Shown piece by piece: positions 1 through 5,618 of a stretch of 5,618 nucleotides of DNA (its first letter is position 1; each line of letters starts with the position of its first letter). Source of the stretch: Bacteroidota bacterium (GTDB taxonomy: Bacteria; Bacteroidota; Bacteroidia; UBA7662); contig VGGT01000136.1 of the NCBI GenBank assembly GCA_016868485.1, positions 1 through 5,618 of the forward strand, given 5' to 3'. The position numbers and the translations under genes were made by a program. The notes under the pieces were generated by a model that worked only from the letters and a program-made list of their open reading frames with translations, was not told the origin of the DNA and did not search any database.

Positions 1-709
1 GCATATCGACCCTAAACCGCACCCGACCCGAAGTCGGCCCCCCTGCGCAAGGGTTACAAGACCCCCAACACACCGCGTCGAGTGTGTCATTACCGGTCAC
101 AATGTATTCCCTGTTGGTAAAAGTACCGGTTGTTCGTGTACACAAACTGCCTGCTAGGAGTGTTTCCTGACCCGTCCAGCCATCAACCGTGAACTTATAC
201 TCTATGGTGTCTAAAGGCAAGACCACACTGAGTTCATAAATGCTGTCGTTATCGGGGTCTGCCATAGGGGCACAACTGCCACACCAGCCATTGAACGTGC
301 CGTTTAGGTTCACAGTGGTGTAGGTAGGGCCGGTGTACCCGTTCATATCTACCCTGAAGCGTATAGTACCCGAAGAAGGCGTTCCCGAGCAGGGTCCGCA
401 AGATCCCCAGCACACCACCGGCAGGGTAGCATTTCCCGCCACCGTATAAATGCGGTTGGTGAAGCTGCCCGTGGTTTGTGTGCAGGTGCTGCCGGGCAAA
501 AGTGATTCTTGGGCAGCCCAATTTCCCCAAGCAAATTTATATTCAATGGTACCCGCCGTGAGGGAGTCGACCGTCACCTCCCAGATCTCATCGCCATCGG
601 GGTCCGACATGGGATCGCAATTTGCTCCGCACCAATTATTGAACGTGCCATTCACCTCAGGTATACCATACGAACCGTTGTAGTCGTTCATATCGAGCCG
701 AAAAGTAAC
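1..709 (-). repeat. Tandem ~115-residue protein repeats (2 complete plus start of a third)
   Basis: Within the minus-strand CDS, repeat 1 runs from 709 to about 368, repeat 2 from 364 to about 26, and repeat 3 begins at 22. Start-to-start spacing is 115 and then 114 residues. The one-residue difference fits alignment gaps such as WCGANC (residues 52-57) against WCGSC (168-172). Roughly half the residues match between repeats, while the DNA has diverged, so this is an old duplication under selection. Six cysteines sit at equivalent places: 53, 57, 102, 126, 130, 133 and 169, 172, 216, 240, 244, 247. Their even number in a secreted protein suggests disulfides. Confidence -1.
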
Positions 710-787
710 GGAGTAGTAATTCTGTCCCCAAGTAGAGAGGCTCATCAAACAAAAAAATGTGAAGAGTGATAAAACTGAAATTTTCAT
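1..787 (-). CDS. Secreted tandem-repeat protein with carbohydrate-binding (E-set/CBM-like) modules, 3' partial
   Basis: The frame stays open from ATG at 787 to the left edge: 262 codons with no stop, truncated by the window. It begins with a signal peptide (K2, hydrophobic residues 4-18, likely cleavage near S18-T-W-G/Q22). Two complete repeats follow at residues 27-140 and 142-254, and a third starts at 256 with VRFRVDM. Each complete repeat has the order [VI]-x-F-R-[LV]-D-M, N-G-T-F-N-x-W-C, P-M-[SA]-D-P-D, a short strand, IEYKF, a Trp-containing strand, and a C-terminal C-W-G-S-C-x-P-C. The NGTFN-W...DPDGD...EYKF pattern resembles the AMPK/CBM20/CBM48-type starch-binding-like E-set fold, so binding of glycan is inferred. 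Related repeats, as I recall them, occur in Bacteroidota on extracellular hydrolases carrying a type IX sorting domain; the enzyme or sorting domain would lie outside this window. An in-frame ATG two codons upstream (793) is possible, but 787 gives the more typical MKIS start. The gene is divergent from the transglycosylase. Coding potential is very strong; the family assignment is moderate. Confidence -1.
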   Translation of the reverse strand, partial: MKISVLSLFTFFCLMSLSTWGQNYYSVTFRLDMNDYNGSYGIPEVNGTFNNWCGANCDPMSDPDGDEIWEVTVDSLTAGTIEYKFAWGNWAAQESLLPGSTCTQTTGSFTNRIYTVAGNATLPVVCWGSCGPCSGTPSSGTIRFRVDMNGYTGPTYTTVNLNGTFNGWCGSCAPMADPDNDSIYELSVVLPLDTIEYKFTVDGWTGQETLLAGSLCTRTTGTFTNREYIVTGNDTLDAVCWGSCNPCAGGPTSGRVRFRVDM

Positions 788-804
788 GGGCATTAGGAAT
801 GTGT

Positions 805-832
805 AAAAGGGAATGAGGAAAAGGGAATGAGG
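805..832. repeat. Exact 14-bp tandem repeat, purine-rich, in the divergent leader
   Basis: The unit aaaagggaatgagg occurs twice head to tail (805-818 and 819-832). It is flanked by a second imperfect pair, aggaatgtgtaaaa (795-808) and aggaatgtggaaaa (830-843). The block is almost entirely A/G apart from the T in each unit. Under the promoter proposed at 863-895 it would be transcribed into the leader of the minus-strand gene as a pyrimidine-rich RNA. No hairpin is apparent. Function unknown; slippage or expansion is a plausible origin. Confidence -1.
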
Positions 833-862
833 AATGTGGAAAAACTTGTTCAATTCTACGCG

Positions 863-895
863 CAAATATAAAGTGTAAAATGTACACTATCACAA
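863..895 (-). promoter_or_regulatory. Bacteroidota-type promoter for the minus-strand repeat protein
   Basis: Read on the minus strand, TATATTTG at 870-863 matches the Bacteroidota -7 consensus TAnnTTTG at every fixed position. A TTG at 895-893 sits 22 bases upstream, at about the place of the -33 element. Transcription would start near 856-859, giving a leader of about 70 bases before ATG 787. The -7 match is exact; the spacer is on the long side, and the element is AT-rich, so a chance match remains possible. Confidence -1.
872..888. promoter_or_regulatory. Operator-like inverted repeat inside the promoter spacer
   Basis: AGTGTA (872-877) and TACACT (883-888) form a perfect 6-bp inverted repeat around a 5-base centre. 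It lies between the -33 and -7 elements of the proposed minus-strand promoter, where a dimeric repressor would compete with RNA polymerase. It is upstream of the transglycosylase start at 946, so it could affect both divergent genes. A hairpin role is less likely because it precedes the predicted minus-strand transcription start. The site is short, so chance occurrence is not excluded. Confidence -1.
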
Positions 896-945
896 CTTCT
901 TTTTTACTTGCTTTTTTCACAAAATACCCGGTACTTAGCGCTCCT

Positions 946-2802
946 ATGCTCAAAATCTTCTTAAAAGGCGCGTTTTTCGCTGCAGTTTTGGGCTGCATCG
1001 CACCAAATTCCGTCTATGCTCAGGTTGCACCTGGCTCATCTGTTGAGCAGACACCGCTTCAATGGGGTCAAAAAAATCCTGGGGATTCAACACTTCTAGC
1101 CGAACAAATACCCATTGCAGAGGCCCTCGATAGCTTAATGCACCTGCATCTCTTCGACAATAAGATTGTGCCTTCCCAGAGGCCCATCAACAAATATGGC
1201 TACCGACACGATGAAGTGCCCCGGTTTTCAGATTCAGTAATTTCGTTCCGAATACAGCATATTCCTTCGCCCATGAAATTGGCGTACAATGCCCATGTGC
1301 GTGGATTTATTGAGTTGTATGCGGTGCGACGGAAGGCTGCTTCGGAGCGTATGTTGGGTTTAGCCAATTATTATTTTCCCATTTTCGAAGAAGCCTTGGA
1401 GCGGCATGGCTTGCCCCACCAGCTCAAGTACCTCGCCATTGTGGAGTCGGCGCTCAACCCCGTGGCGGTTAGCCGTGTAGGCGCCACCGGCCTGTGGCAG
1501 TTTATGTATCCTACCGGCAAGCAATACGGACTCGATGCCGATTATTATTGTGACGAGCGACGCGATCCTTGGTTGGCCTCCGATGCGGCTGCACGACACT
1601 TGAAGGACCTCTACCGAATCTATAATGATTGGTTGTTGGCTTTGGCGGCCTATAATTGTGGTGCGGGCAATGTCAACAAAGCCGTTCGCCGTTCAGGTGG
1701 CGTCACCGACTATTGGTCGCTAATGCCCTATTTGCCTCAAGAAACGCGTGGCTACGTGCCCGCTTTTGTTGCGGTCACCTACATCATGCACTATGCGGCA
1801 GAACACAACCTCAACCCGGTGCGCTATACAGGATTGCCGAGCCATGTCGATACCCTACACCTAAAAGGACCCCTTTCCCTGCCTGCATTGGCGGCGCAAC
1901 TGGGCATGTCCACTCAAGAAATGTGCCTGCTCAATCCTCAATTCAAGCAGCAAGAGATCCCTCGAAGTTTCGAGTCATACCCCATACGGTTACCCGTGTT
2001 GAAGGTGGCCGAATTTGAACGAAATCGATCGAATATCTTGACGGCGCTTCAACCCCCGCCTGTTATGATGCCCGCTCAAGATGGTGATTCATCCCCCATG
2101 CTTGCCGAGGGAAGTCCACTCAACCAACCCGCTTCTCCAGCCAGTGGGGCCTGGATTATGAAACCCACCCGATATCATTCTGTGCGCAAAGGTGAAACCC
2201 TATCTACCATCGGTAGGCGTTATGGAATCACCGTTCAATCGCTGCGCAGTTGGAATCAGTTATCGGGCAATAACATAGGTGTCGGTCAGAAGCTCATTGT
2301 TCAGCGTACCAAAGTGCCCTCGGGCGCTCCGGTTGTTGCCGAGCAAGTACAGGCGAGGTCCACAAATTCTAATGTGCGCGTTCCATCAACAGGCAACGGA
2401 ACGGCAACACAAGCGTCCAATCAAAACAATCAACAGAACAGCCAAGCTGCTGCGGCTTCAAATCAAAACAATCAACAGAACAGCCAAGCTGCTGCGGCTT
2501 CAACACAGGCTACAACTCCTGCTGCTGCATCAACAGAGGGCCATTCGACCGACACCCAAGCGGAGTCTGAAGGGGCTCAGCCAACTGCTGCTGGTTCCGA
2601 ATCCTTAACGGCAACACGTCAAGCCACCCCAACGGTTCGCAAGGCGCAGGTCTTCAACTACTACACCGTTCGTAAGGGTGATACGCTTTGGGATATCGCT
2701 CAGCGCAAGGGTATTACCGTTGCGGAGCTTCAAAAAGCGAATAAACTTACCCGATCGAGCCGCCTGCAGCCCGGACAAAAACTAAAAATAGCAGCGGGTT
2801 AA
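946..2802 (+). CDS. mltD: MltD-like lytic murein transglycosylase with two LysM domains
   Basis: This 618-residue periplasmic enzyme should cleave the MurNAc-GlcNAc bond of peptidoglycan non-hydrolytically, leaving 1,6-anhydroMurNAc ends. The SLT domain spans about residues 140-285. Its marks are the catalytic Glu167 in A-I-V-E-S-A, GATGLWQFM at 179-187, AAYNCGAGNV at 234-243 and RGYVP at 268-272. A region at about 301-350 resembles the degenerate LysM-like segment that follows SLT in MltD. Clear LysM domains lie at about 410-452 (YHSVRKGETL) and 572-615 (YYTVRKGDTL), joined by a Gln/Asn/Ala/Thr-rich linker. Start 946 is chosen because it gives a clean signal peptide (K3, K7, hydrophobic 8-19, cleavage V-Y-A25/Q26). 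The in-frame ATG at 880 adds 22 residues that bury this signal, and it lies within the divergent regulatory palindrome. C17 in V-L-G-C is a poor lipobox because K7 makes the hydrophobic stretch short; E. coli MltD is a lipoprotein, so lipidation is not fully excluded. The gene overlaps the next by one base. The symbol rests on architecture. Confidence -1.
   Translation: MLKIFLKGAFFAAVLGCIAPNSVYAQVAPGSSVEQTPLQWGQKNPGDSTLLAEQIPIAEALDSLMHLHLFDNKIVPSQRPINKYGYRHDEVPRFSDSVISFRIQHIPSPMKLAYNAHVRGFIELYAVRRKAASERMLGLANYYFPIFEEALERHGLPHQLKYLAIVESALNPVAVSRVGATGLWQFMYPTGKQYGLDADYYCDERRDPWLASDAAARHLKDLYRIYNDWLLALAAYNCGAGNVNKAVRRSGGVTDYWSLMPYLPQETRGYVPAFVAVTYIMHYAAEHNLNPVRYTGLPSHVDTLHLKGPLSLPALAAQLGMSTQEMCLLNPQFKQQEIPRSFESYPIRLPVLKVAEFERNRSNILTALQPPPVMMPAQDGDSSPMLAEGSPLNQPASPASGAWIMKPTRYHSVRKGETLSTIGRRYGITVQSLRSWNQLSGNNIGVGQKLIVQRTKVPSGAPVVAEQVQARSTNSNVRVPSTGNGTATQASNQNNQQNSQAAAASNQNNQQNSQAAAASTQATTPAAASTEGHSTDTQAESEGAQPTAAGSESLTATRQATPTVRKAQVFNYYTVRKGDTLWDIAQRKGITVAELQKANKLTRSSRLQPGQKLKIAAG
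2419..2502 (+). repeat. Perfect 42-bp tandem duplication in the LysM linker
   Basis: Two adjacent 42-bp copies (2419-2460 and 2461-2502) are identical at every base and encode NQNNQQNSQAAAAS twice, residues 492-519 of the transglycosylase. Complete identity, including third codon positions, points to a recent in-frame duplication by slippage or unequal exchange. The unit is a multiple of three, so copy-number change would only alter spacer length between the two LysM domains. Confidence -1.
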
Positions 2803-3917
2803 TGAAATGGAGGAGCCAACTCCTGGGTGTCATGTGGGCGACCCTGCTGTTGGCCTGCGATGCCAATCATCCCACCGCTACCCGTCCAGAGCCGATCGGG
2901 CAATCGGGTGAACTCATTGTCGTTTGCGCGCCTACGCTTTGGAATGGAGCCACGGGTAAGGCTATTCGGTCCATCTATGGGGCTTCACAACCGGGAATGC
3001 CACAGGCAGAGCCATGGTTTCGAATCTACCAATTTCGGCCCGACCAGATCAGCGCTTTATCGCGCCGATATCGGAATCTGCTGTTCGTGGCTACGGCCGA
3101 CCGCAACCAAACCGCCTCCGATCTGGAGCAAGATTTATGGGGCGAGGCCAAACGGCCACAAGACCGCGGTCAAGCAGCGGACTTTATCCTTGCGGAGAAA
3201 AGAAATCATTGGGCCAATGAGCAACACATTCTTTATGCAGTGGGGCGCAATGATGCCGAGTTGGCGCAGGCCCTTCTTCAAAGAAAAGAACCGCTTCTGC
3301 AACAACTCAATGCCTCAGAAAGAAGTCGGGGTATGGCCCGACTGAAACGGATACCTGCCTTAAAAGAGGCGGTTGATGGCTTGCGCGATAGCCTGGGACT
3401 CGACATGCACATCCCCAATACCTATGCAATTAGGACGTTGAACCGCAATTTTGTGTGGTTGGCCCGCGATTTGGGAGACAAAAGCTTCAACCTGTTGATT
3501 TGGTCGCGTCCATGGCCGGAAAAAGATCAGCGGCCTTCGGCAACGCCTGCCGCAACGCCTGCCGCAACAGCCGACAGCATACTGTCCTGGAAAGACCGCA
3601 TCACGCAGTTCAATGTAGCCGGCCCATTGGAAGGAAGTTACTACACCACCGAATACCTGGAGCCGCCTGTGTCTGCTCCTCTAATGATCAACAATACACC
3701 GTTTGGTACCGAGATTCGAGGACTGTGGAAGATTGAGCATGATTTTATGGGAGGACCATTCTATCACCTCACGCGATCCGACAGCATCGGTCGTCGTTGG
3801 ATCCACATGGAGGGATTCATCTACTTCCCCGAGGAATCTAAGCGCGAATTGTTGCGCGAACTGGAGTGCCTCATACACAGTGGTGAAAGTCGGCCTTCAG
3901 CCATTCTTGGCCGTTAA
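2802..3917 (+). CDS. DUF4837 family lipoprotein
   Basis: This 371-residue protein begins with a lipoprotein signal: K2 and R4, hydrophobic 7-18, and lipobox L-L-A-C with Cys19 as the lipidated residue, followed by D20. The mature part matches DUF4837 as I know it. The N-terminal section has GELIVVCAPTLWNGATGKAI (36-55), then PGMPQAEPWF (64-73) and a strand RNLLFVAT (91-98). A charged, probably helical middle covers about 105-200. The C-terminal hallmark is EIRGLWKIEHDFMGGPF (304-320), followed by an M-E-G-F-I-Y-F-P strand and the helix KRELLRELECL (347-357). The family has no established biochemical function that I know of. The start codon overlaps the transglycosylase stop (TAATG), so the two are almost certainly co-transcribed and translationally coupled, which suggests a shared envelope role. 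An Ala/Thr/Pro insertion at 246-257 interrupts the domain. Family call is confident; function is unknown. Confidence -1.
   Translation: MKWRSQLLGVMWATLLLACDANHPTATRPEPIGQSGELIVVCAPTLWNGATGKAIRSIYGASQPGMPQAEPWFRIYQFRPDQISALSRRYRNLLFVATADRNQTASDLEQDLWGEAKRPQDRGQAADFILAEKRNHWANEQHILYAVGRNDAELAQALLQRKEPLLQQLNASERSRGMARLKRIPALKEAVDGLRDSLGLDMHIPNTYAIRTLNRNFVWLARDLGDKSFNLLIWSRPWPEKDQRPSATPAATPAATADSILSWKDRITQFNVAGPLEGSYYTTEYLEPPVSAPLMINNTPFGTEIRGLWKIEHDFMGGPFYHLTRSDSIGRRWIHMEGFIYFPEESKRELLRELECLIHSGESRPSAILGR
3540..3572 (+). repeat. 12-bp tandem repeat coding for ATPA in the DUF4837 protein
   Basis: gcaacgcctgcc occurs twice exactly (3540-3551 and 3552-3563), followed by a partial third copy beginning gcaac. 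It encodes A-T-P-A-A-T-P-A-A-T-A at residues 247-257. The low-complexity segment probably forms a flexible loop between the SRPWPEKDQ strand region and the following LSWKDRI segment. It is in frame and does not disturb the protein. Confidence -1.
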
Positions 3918-3934
3918 TGCAGTGTTTATCTTTA
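3907..3934 (+). promoter_or_regulatory. Candidate promoter for the flippase module
   Basis: TTG at 3907-3909, a 17-base spacer and TATCTTTA at 3927-3934 resemble the Bacteroidota TTG / TAnnTTTG promoter, with one mismatch at the last base of the -7 box. The TTG lies in the last codons of the DUF4837 gene. Transcription would begin near 3938-3941, at the edge of the 20-bp tandem repeat, giving a leader of about 105 bases before ATG 4047. Without a terminator in the gap, read-through from upstream is the alternative. Confidence -1.
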
Positions 3935-3935
3935 G

Positions 3936-3975
3936 CCTGTAACGTCCATTTGAAACCTGTAACGTCCATTTGAGC
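3936..3975 (+). repeat. 20-bp tandem repeat between the DUF4837 and flippase genes
   Basis: cctgtaacgtccatttga occurs at 3936-3953 and again at 3956-3973. All 18 bases are identical, and the two spacer bases differ (aa, then gc). The repeat is not self-complementary, so it is not a simple terminator hairpin. It lies directly after the proposed -7 box and before a 20-codon ORF. It could be a two-site binding element for a regulator (two helical turns apart, same face), a repeated RNA element in the leader, or a plain duplication. Confidence -1.
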
Positions 3976-3976
3976 A

Positions 3977-4039
3977 ATGAACAAACAGCTACTTCCTTGG
4001 GTGACGGATGAATGGGGCGCCAATGCCATGATGTCATGA
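3977..4039 (+). CDS. Doubtful 20-codon leader ORF upstream of the flippase
   Basis: ATG at 3977 opens a 20-codon frame (MNKQLLPWVTDEWG, then ANAMMS) that ends in TGA at 4037-4039, seven bases before the flippase ATG at 4047. It begins four bases after the second copy of the tandem repeat. The codons are unremarkable and I recognise no family. The close spacing would allow translational coupling, and it could be a leader peptide. It could equally be a chance frame or the residue of a decayed gene. No obvious ribosome binding site precedes it, which is weak evidence in Bacteroidota. Confidence -1.
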   Translation: MNKQLLPWVTDEWGANAMMS

Positions 4040-4046
4040 GCCGGGT

Positions 4047-5570
4047 ATGGGTATTGTAATACGCAGAAGTTTAAATGCCACTTTGGTGGGGTATGTGGGA
4101 TTCCTTTTGGGGGCATTCAACCAGGTTATTTTGTTCCCCGCCTGGCTAACGCCTGCCCAGTTAGGCATCAAGGAAGTGCTGCTGAGCGCAGCGCTCTTCA
4201 TATCCATGTTCTCCCAATTTGGAGTCCATTTCATTATGGCTCGGTTCTTCCCCTTTTTCGAAGACCGCACGAAACAACACAATGGCTTCTTGTTGTTCTG
4301 CCTCCTGTTGGGGACTGTCGGTTTTCTAACAGCCGCCGTAGGTGTGGGTCTGTGCCGCGAACAGCTTCTGATGCTATTCGCAGAAAAATCACCCGGCATG
4401 CACCCCCATTTTTGGTTGGTGTTGCCCCTGACATTTTGCATAGGTCTTCAAAACATCCTGGAAACCTGGTCGCGACTGCACATGAACATCATGGCCAACA
4501 CCCTCACCCGCGAGCTTTTGTTGCGCGTGGCACTCACTATATTGGCACTGCTGTTTGGCAAAGGGCACATCGATTTCGGTCAGTTTTTGCTCGGCTACAC
4601 CTTGAGTTATCTCATTGTCTGTTTGTTGTTGGTGATGCACCTCAAGCGCATGGGCATTCTGTTCCTGGATGCCACCTATCTGAAGGTCGACAAAAAGCGG
4701 CTTGCCGATATGCTCCAATATGGGGCCTACGTGATTTTGGGCGGTGCGGGCTATGTGGTGGCAGAACGGATCGATGGACTCATGCTGGCGTCTATGACAG
4801 GTCTCGAGTTCACAGGGATCTACAGCATGGCATTCTTTATTGCCGCACTGATCGAACTTCCACGCCGTGCCATTAGTCAGTTAACCGCTACCCTCTTTGC
4901 AGGGCATTGGAAAAATGAAGATTTCCCCGCCATGCAGGCCCTGTTCCGTCAGGTGTCGATCAATCAGTTTCTGCTGGGAGCGCTGATTTTGCTGCTGATC
5001 TGGACCAACCTCGATTTCCTGTTCTGGATGATGCCCAATGGTGAAATCTACCGAGCCGGTCGCTATGTTGTGCTGATCATTGGGCTCACAAAAGTCGTTG
5101 ACCTACTTTTTGGGGGCAACCACGAGATTTTGCTGAATTCGCCCGCATACCGTTTCAGCCTCATTGCGCTTGTTTTTTTGGGCGTTATTTCCTTTTCCAT
5201 CAACTATCTTATGATTCCCATTTATGGTATGAATGGCGCTGCGGCCGGCACGGTGGTCTCGGTTTTGCTCTACAACAGCCTTAAAAGCGGGTTTATTTGG
5301 TTTCGTTACCGACTTTGGGCCTTCGATCAGAAGACGATGTATGCGCTGATGCTTGTAGGCGGCCTTTTCGCCTTGCAGGCCATTTGGCCTACCCAACACA
5401 TGAGCAATCCCGTAGAATTGCTGTCGGTATCATTGGTTAAATCGTTGGTGCTGATGCTCCTATTCACGGCCGTGCTGTTTCGCTATCAACTATCACCAGA
5501 GATTTCGGAAATGTGGTTTAAAAACAAACATCTGATCGTTAGTCGATTCACGAAAAAACCAAAATCATGA
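4047..5570 (+). CDS. MOP-superfamily polysaccharide flippase (Wzx/PST type)
   Basis: This 507-residue inner-membrane protein should move lipid-linked oligosaccharide units from the cytoplasmic to the periplasmic face during surface polysaccharide synthesis. It is hydrophobic throughout, with about 12-14 membrane segments, for example near residues 11-33, 41-65, 80-102, 119-137, 177-197, 256-272, 304-328, 340-357, 368-392, 395-418, 431-447 and 457-478. The start MGIVIRRSLNATLVGYVGF is typical of Bacteroidota members of the family, with Arg before the first segment. The central PRRAISQLTATLFAGHWKN (272-290) and the ERIDGLMLAS segment (240-249) also fit the family. A basic tail (FTKKPKS) ends the protein. 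ATG 4047 is chosen because an in-frame stop lies just upstream at 4029-4031. The stop overlaps the next gene by four bases, so the pair forms an operon. The transported glycan cannot be told from the sequence; teichoic acid or lipid II export families are less likely. Confidence -1.
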   Translation: MGIVIRRSLNATLVGYVGFLLGAFNQVILFPAWLTPAQLGIKEVLLSAALFISMFSQFGVHFIMARFFPFFEDRTKQHNGFLLFCLLLGTVGFLTAAVGVGLCREQLLMLFAEKSPGMHPHFWLVLPLTFCIGLQNILETWSRLHMNIMANTLTRELLLRVALTILALLFGKGHIDFGQFLLGYTLSYLIVCLLLVMHLKRMGILFLDATYLKVDKKRLADMLQYGAYVILGGAGYVVAERIDGLMLASMTGLEFTGIYSMAFFIAALIELPRRAISQLTATLFAGHWKNEDFPAMQALFRQVSINQFLLGALILLLIWTNLDFLFWMMPNGEIYRAGRYVVLIIGLTKVVDLLFGGNHEILLNSPAYRFSLIALVFLGVISFSINYLMIPIYGMNGAAAGTVVSVLLYNSLKSGFIWFRYRLWAFDQKTMYALMLVGGLFALQAIWPTQHMSNPVELLSVSLVKSLVLMLLFTAVLFRYQLSPEISEMWFKNKHLIVSRFTKKPKS

Positions 5571-5618
5571 CCCAGGAAGCTGTGCCCGTCTTGTTTTTGG
5601 TATTCAATCGCCCCGAAA
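5567..5618 (+). CDS. Glycosyltransferase-like protein, 5' end only
   Basis: ATG at 5567 overlaps the flippase stop (ATGA). The frame is open to the right edge, giving only 17 residues: MTQEAVPVLFLVFNRPE. The strand P-V-L-F-L-V-F-N-R-P matches the first strand of GT-A-fold glycosyltransferase-like proteins often annotated as nucleotide-diphospho-sugar transferases or HlpA-like, where this segment begins the nucleotide-sugar-binding fold. Its place directly after a flippase supports a role in polysaccharide assembly. With so little sequence, the assignment rests on that one motif and the context. Confidence -1.
   Translation, partial: MTQEAVPVLFLVFNRPE

Noticed and set aside
249..546. Two overlapping minus-strand frames of 93 and 65 codons
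   Set aside because: They are out of frame with the open repeat-protein frame from 787 to the left edge, which has a signal peptide and matching repeats.
657..998. A 113-codon minus-strand frame spanning the divergent intergenic region
   Set aside because: It covers the signal-peptide region of both divergent genes and the promoter in another frame, shows no family motif, and conflicts with two well-supported genes.
3936..3973. Possible CRISPR or mobile-element ends from the 18-bp direct repeat
   Set aside because: Only two copies with a two-base spacing, no inverted ends, no transposase and no target-site duplication, so neither reading holds.
3918..4046. Rho-independent terminator after the DUF4837 gene
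   Set aside because: The best pairing (ATGG with CCAT around 4012-4030) is only four base pairs with no T-run; the repeats in the gap are direct, not inverted.
4051..4062. Palindrome-like gtattgtaatac at the flippase start
   Set aside because: The arms are five bases with a two-base centre and lie in coding sequence; too short to support a regulatory or hairpin role.
4352..4876. A 174-codon plus-strand frame inside the flippase gene
   Set aside because: It is a shadow: rich in His/Arg, no recognisable domain, while the overlapping frame encodes a clear membrane transporter.

Overview
The window looks like a chromosomal segment of a Bacteroidota bacterium, probably Flavobacteriia-like. Three things support this: a DUF4837 lipoprotein (a family I know only from Bacteroidota), the Bacteroidota-type promoter box TAnnTTTG, and a secreted protein made of tandem Cys-rich carbohydrate-binding-type repeats of the kind seen on type IX secretion cargo. 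Base composition is moderate and even. I see no RNA genes, insertion sequences, CRISPR arrays or phage genes.

Layout. Positions 787 to 1 (minus strand) hold the N-terminal 262 residues of a secreted repeat protein that runs off the left edge. Its repeats start about 115 residues apart, with six cysteines per complete repeat. Positions 788-945 are a divergent intergenic region with a good TTG/TATATTTG promoter for the minus-strand gene. A 6-bp inverted repeat lies inside the promoter spacer, and an exact 14-bp purine-rich tandem repeat lies in the leader. Positions 946-2802 (plus) encode an MltD-like lytic transglycosylase with two LysM domains; the true start is 946, not the upstream in-frame ATG at 880. 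It overlaps by one base (TAATG) a DUF4837 lipoprotein at 2802-3917. A 129-bp gap follows, holding a candidate promoter, a perfect 18-bp direct repeat at 20-bp spacing and a doubtful 20-codon ORF. Positions 4047-5570 encode a MOP-superfamily polysaccharide flippase. It overlaps by four bases (ATGA) the first 17 codons of a glycosyltransferase-like gene cut by the right edge.

How the genes may work together. The transglycosylase and the DUF4837 lipoprotein form a translationally coupled envelope pair, which suggests the uncharacterised lipoprotein acts in cell-wall or envelope maintenance. The flippase and glycosyltransferase look like the start of a surface-polysaccharide module that may have its own promoter. 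The left-hand gene is transcribed away from the rest and probably encodes a secreted or surface carbohydrate-binding protein.

Most of the window is ordinary core and envelope biology. The less explained signals are the repeat-containing leader before the flippase, the operator-like palindrome in the divergent region, the recent in-frame 42-bp duplication in the transglycosylase linker, and the repeat protein whose C-terminus lies outside the window. I did not find convincing evidence of a wholly new system.
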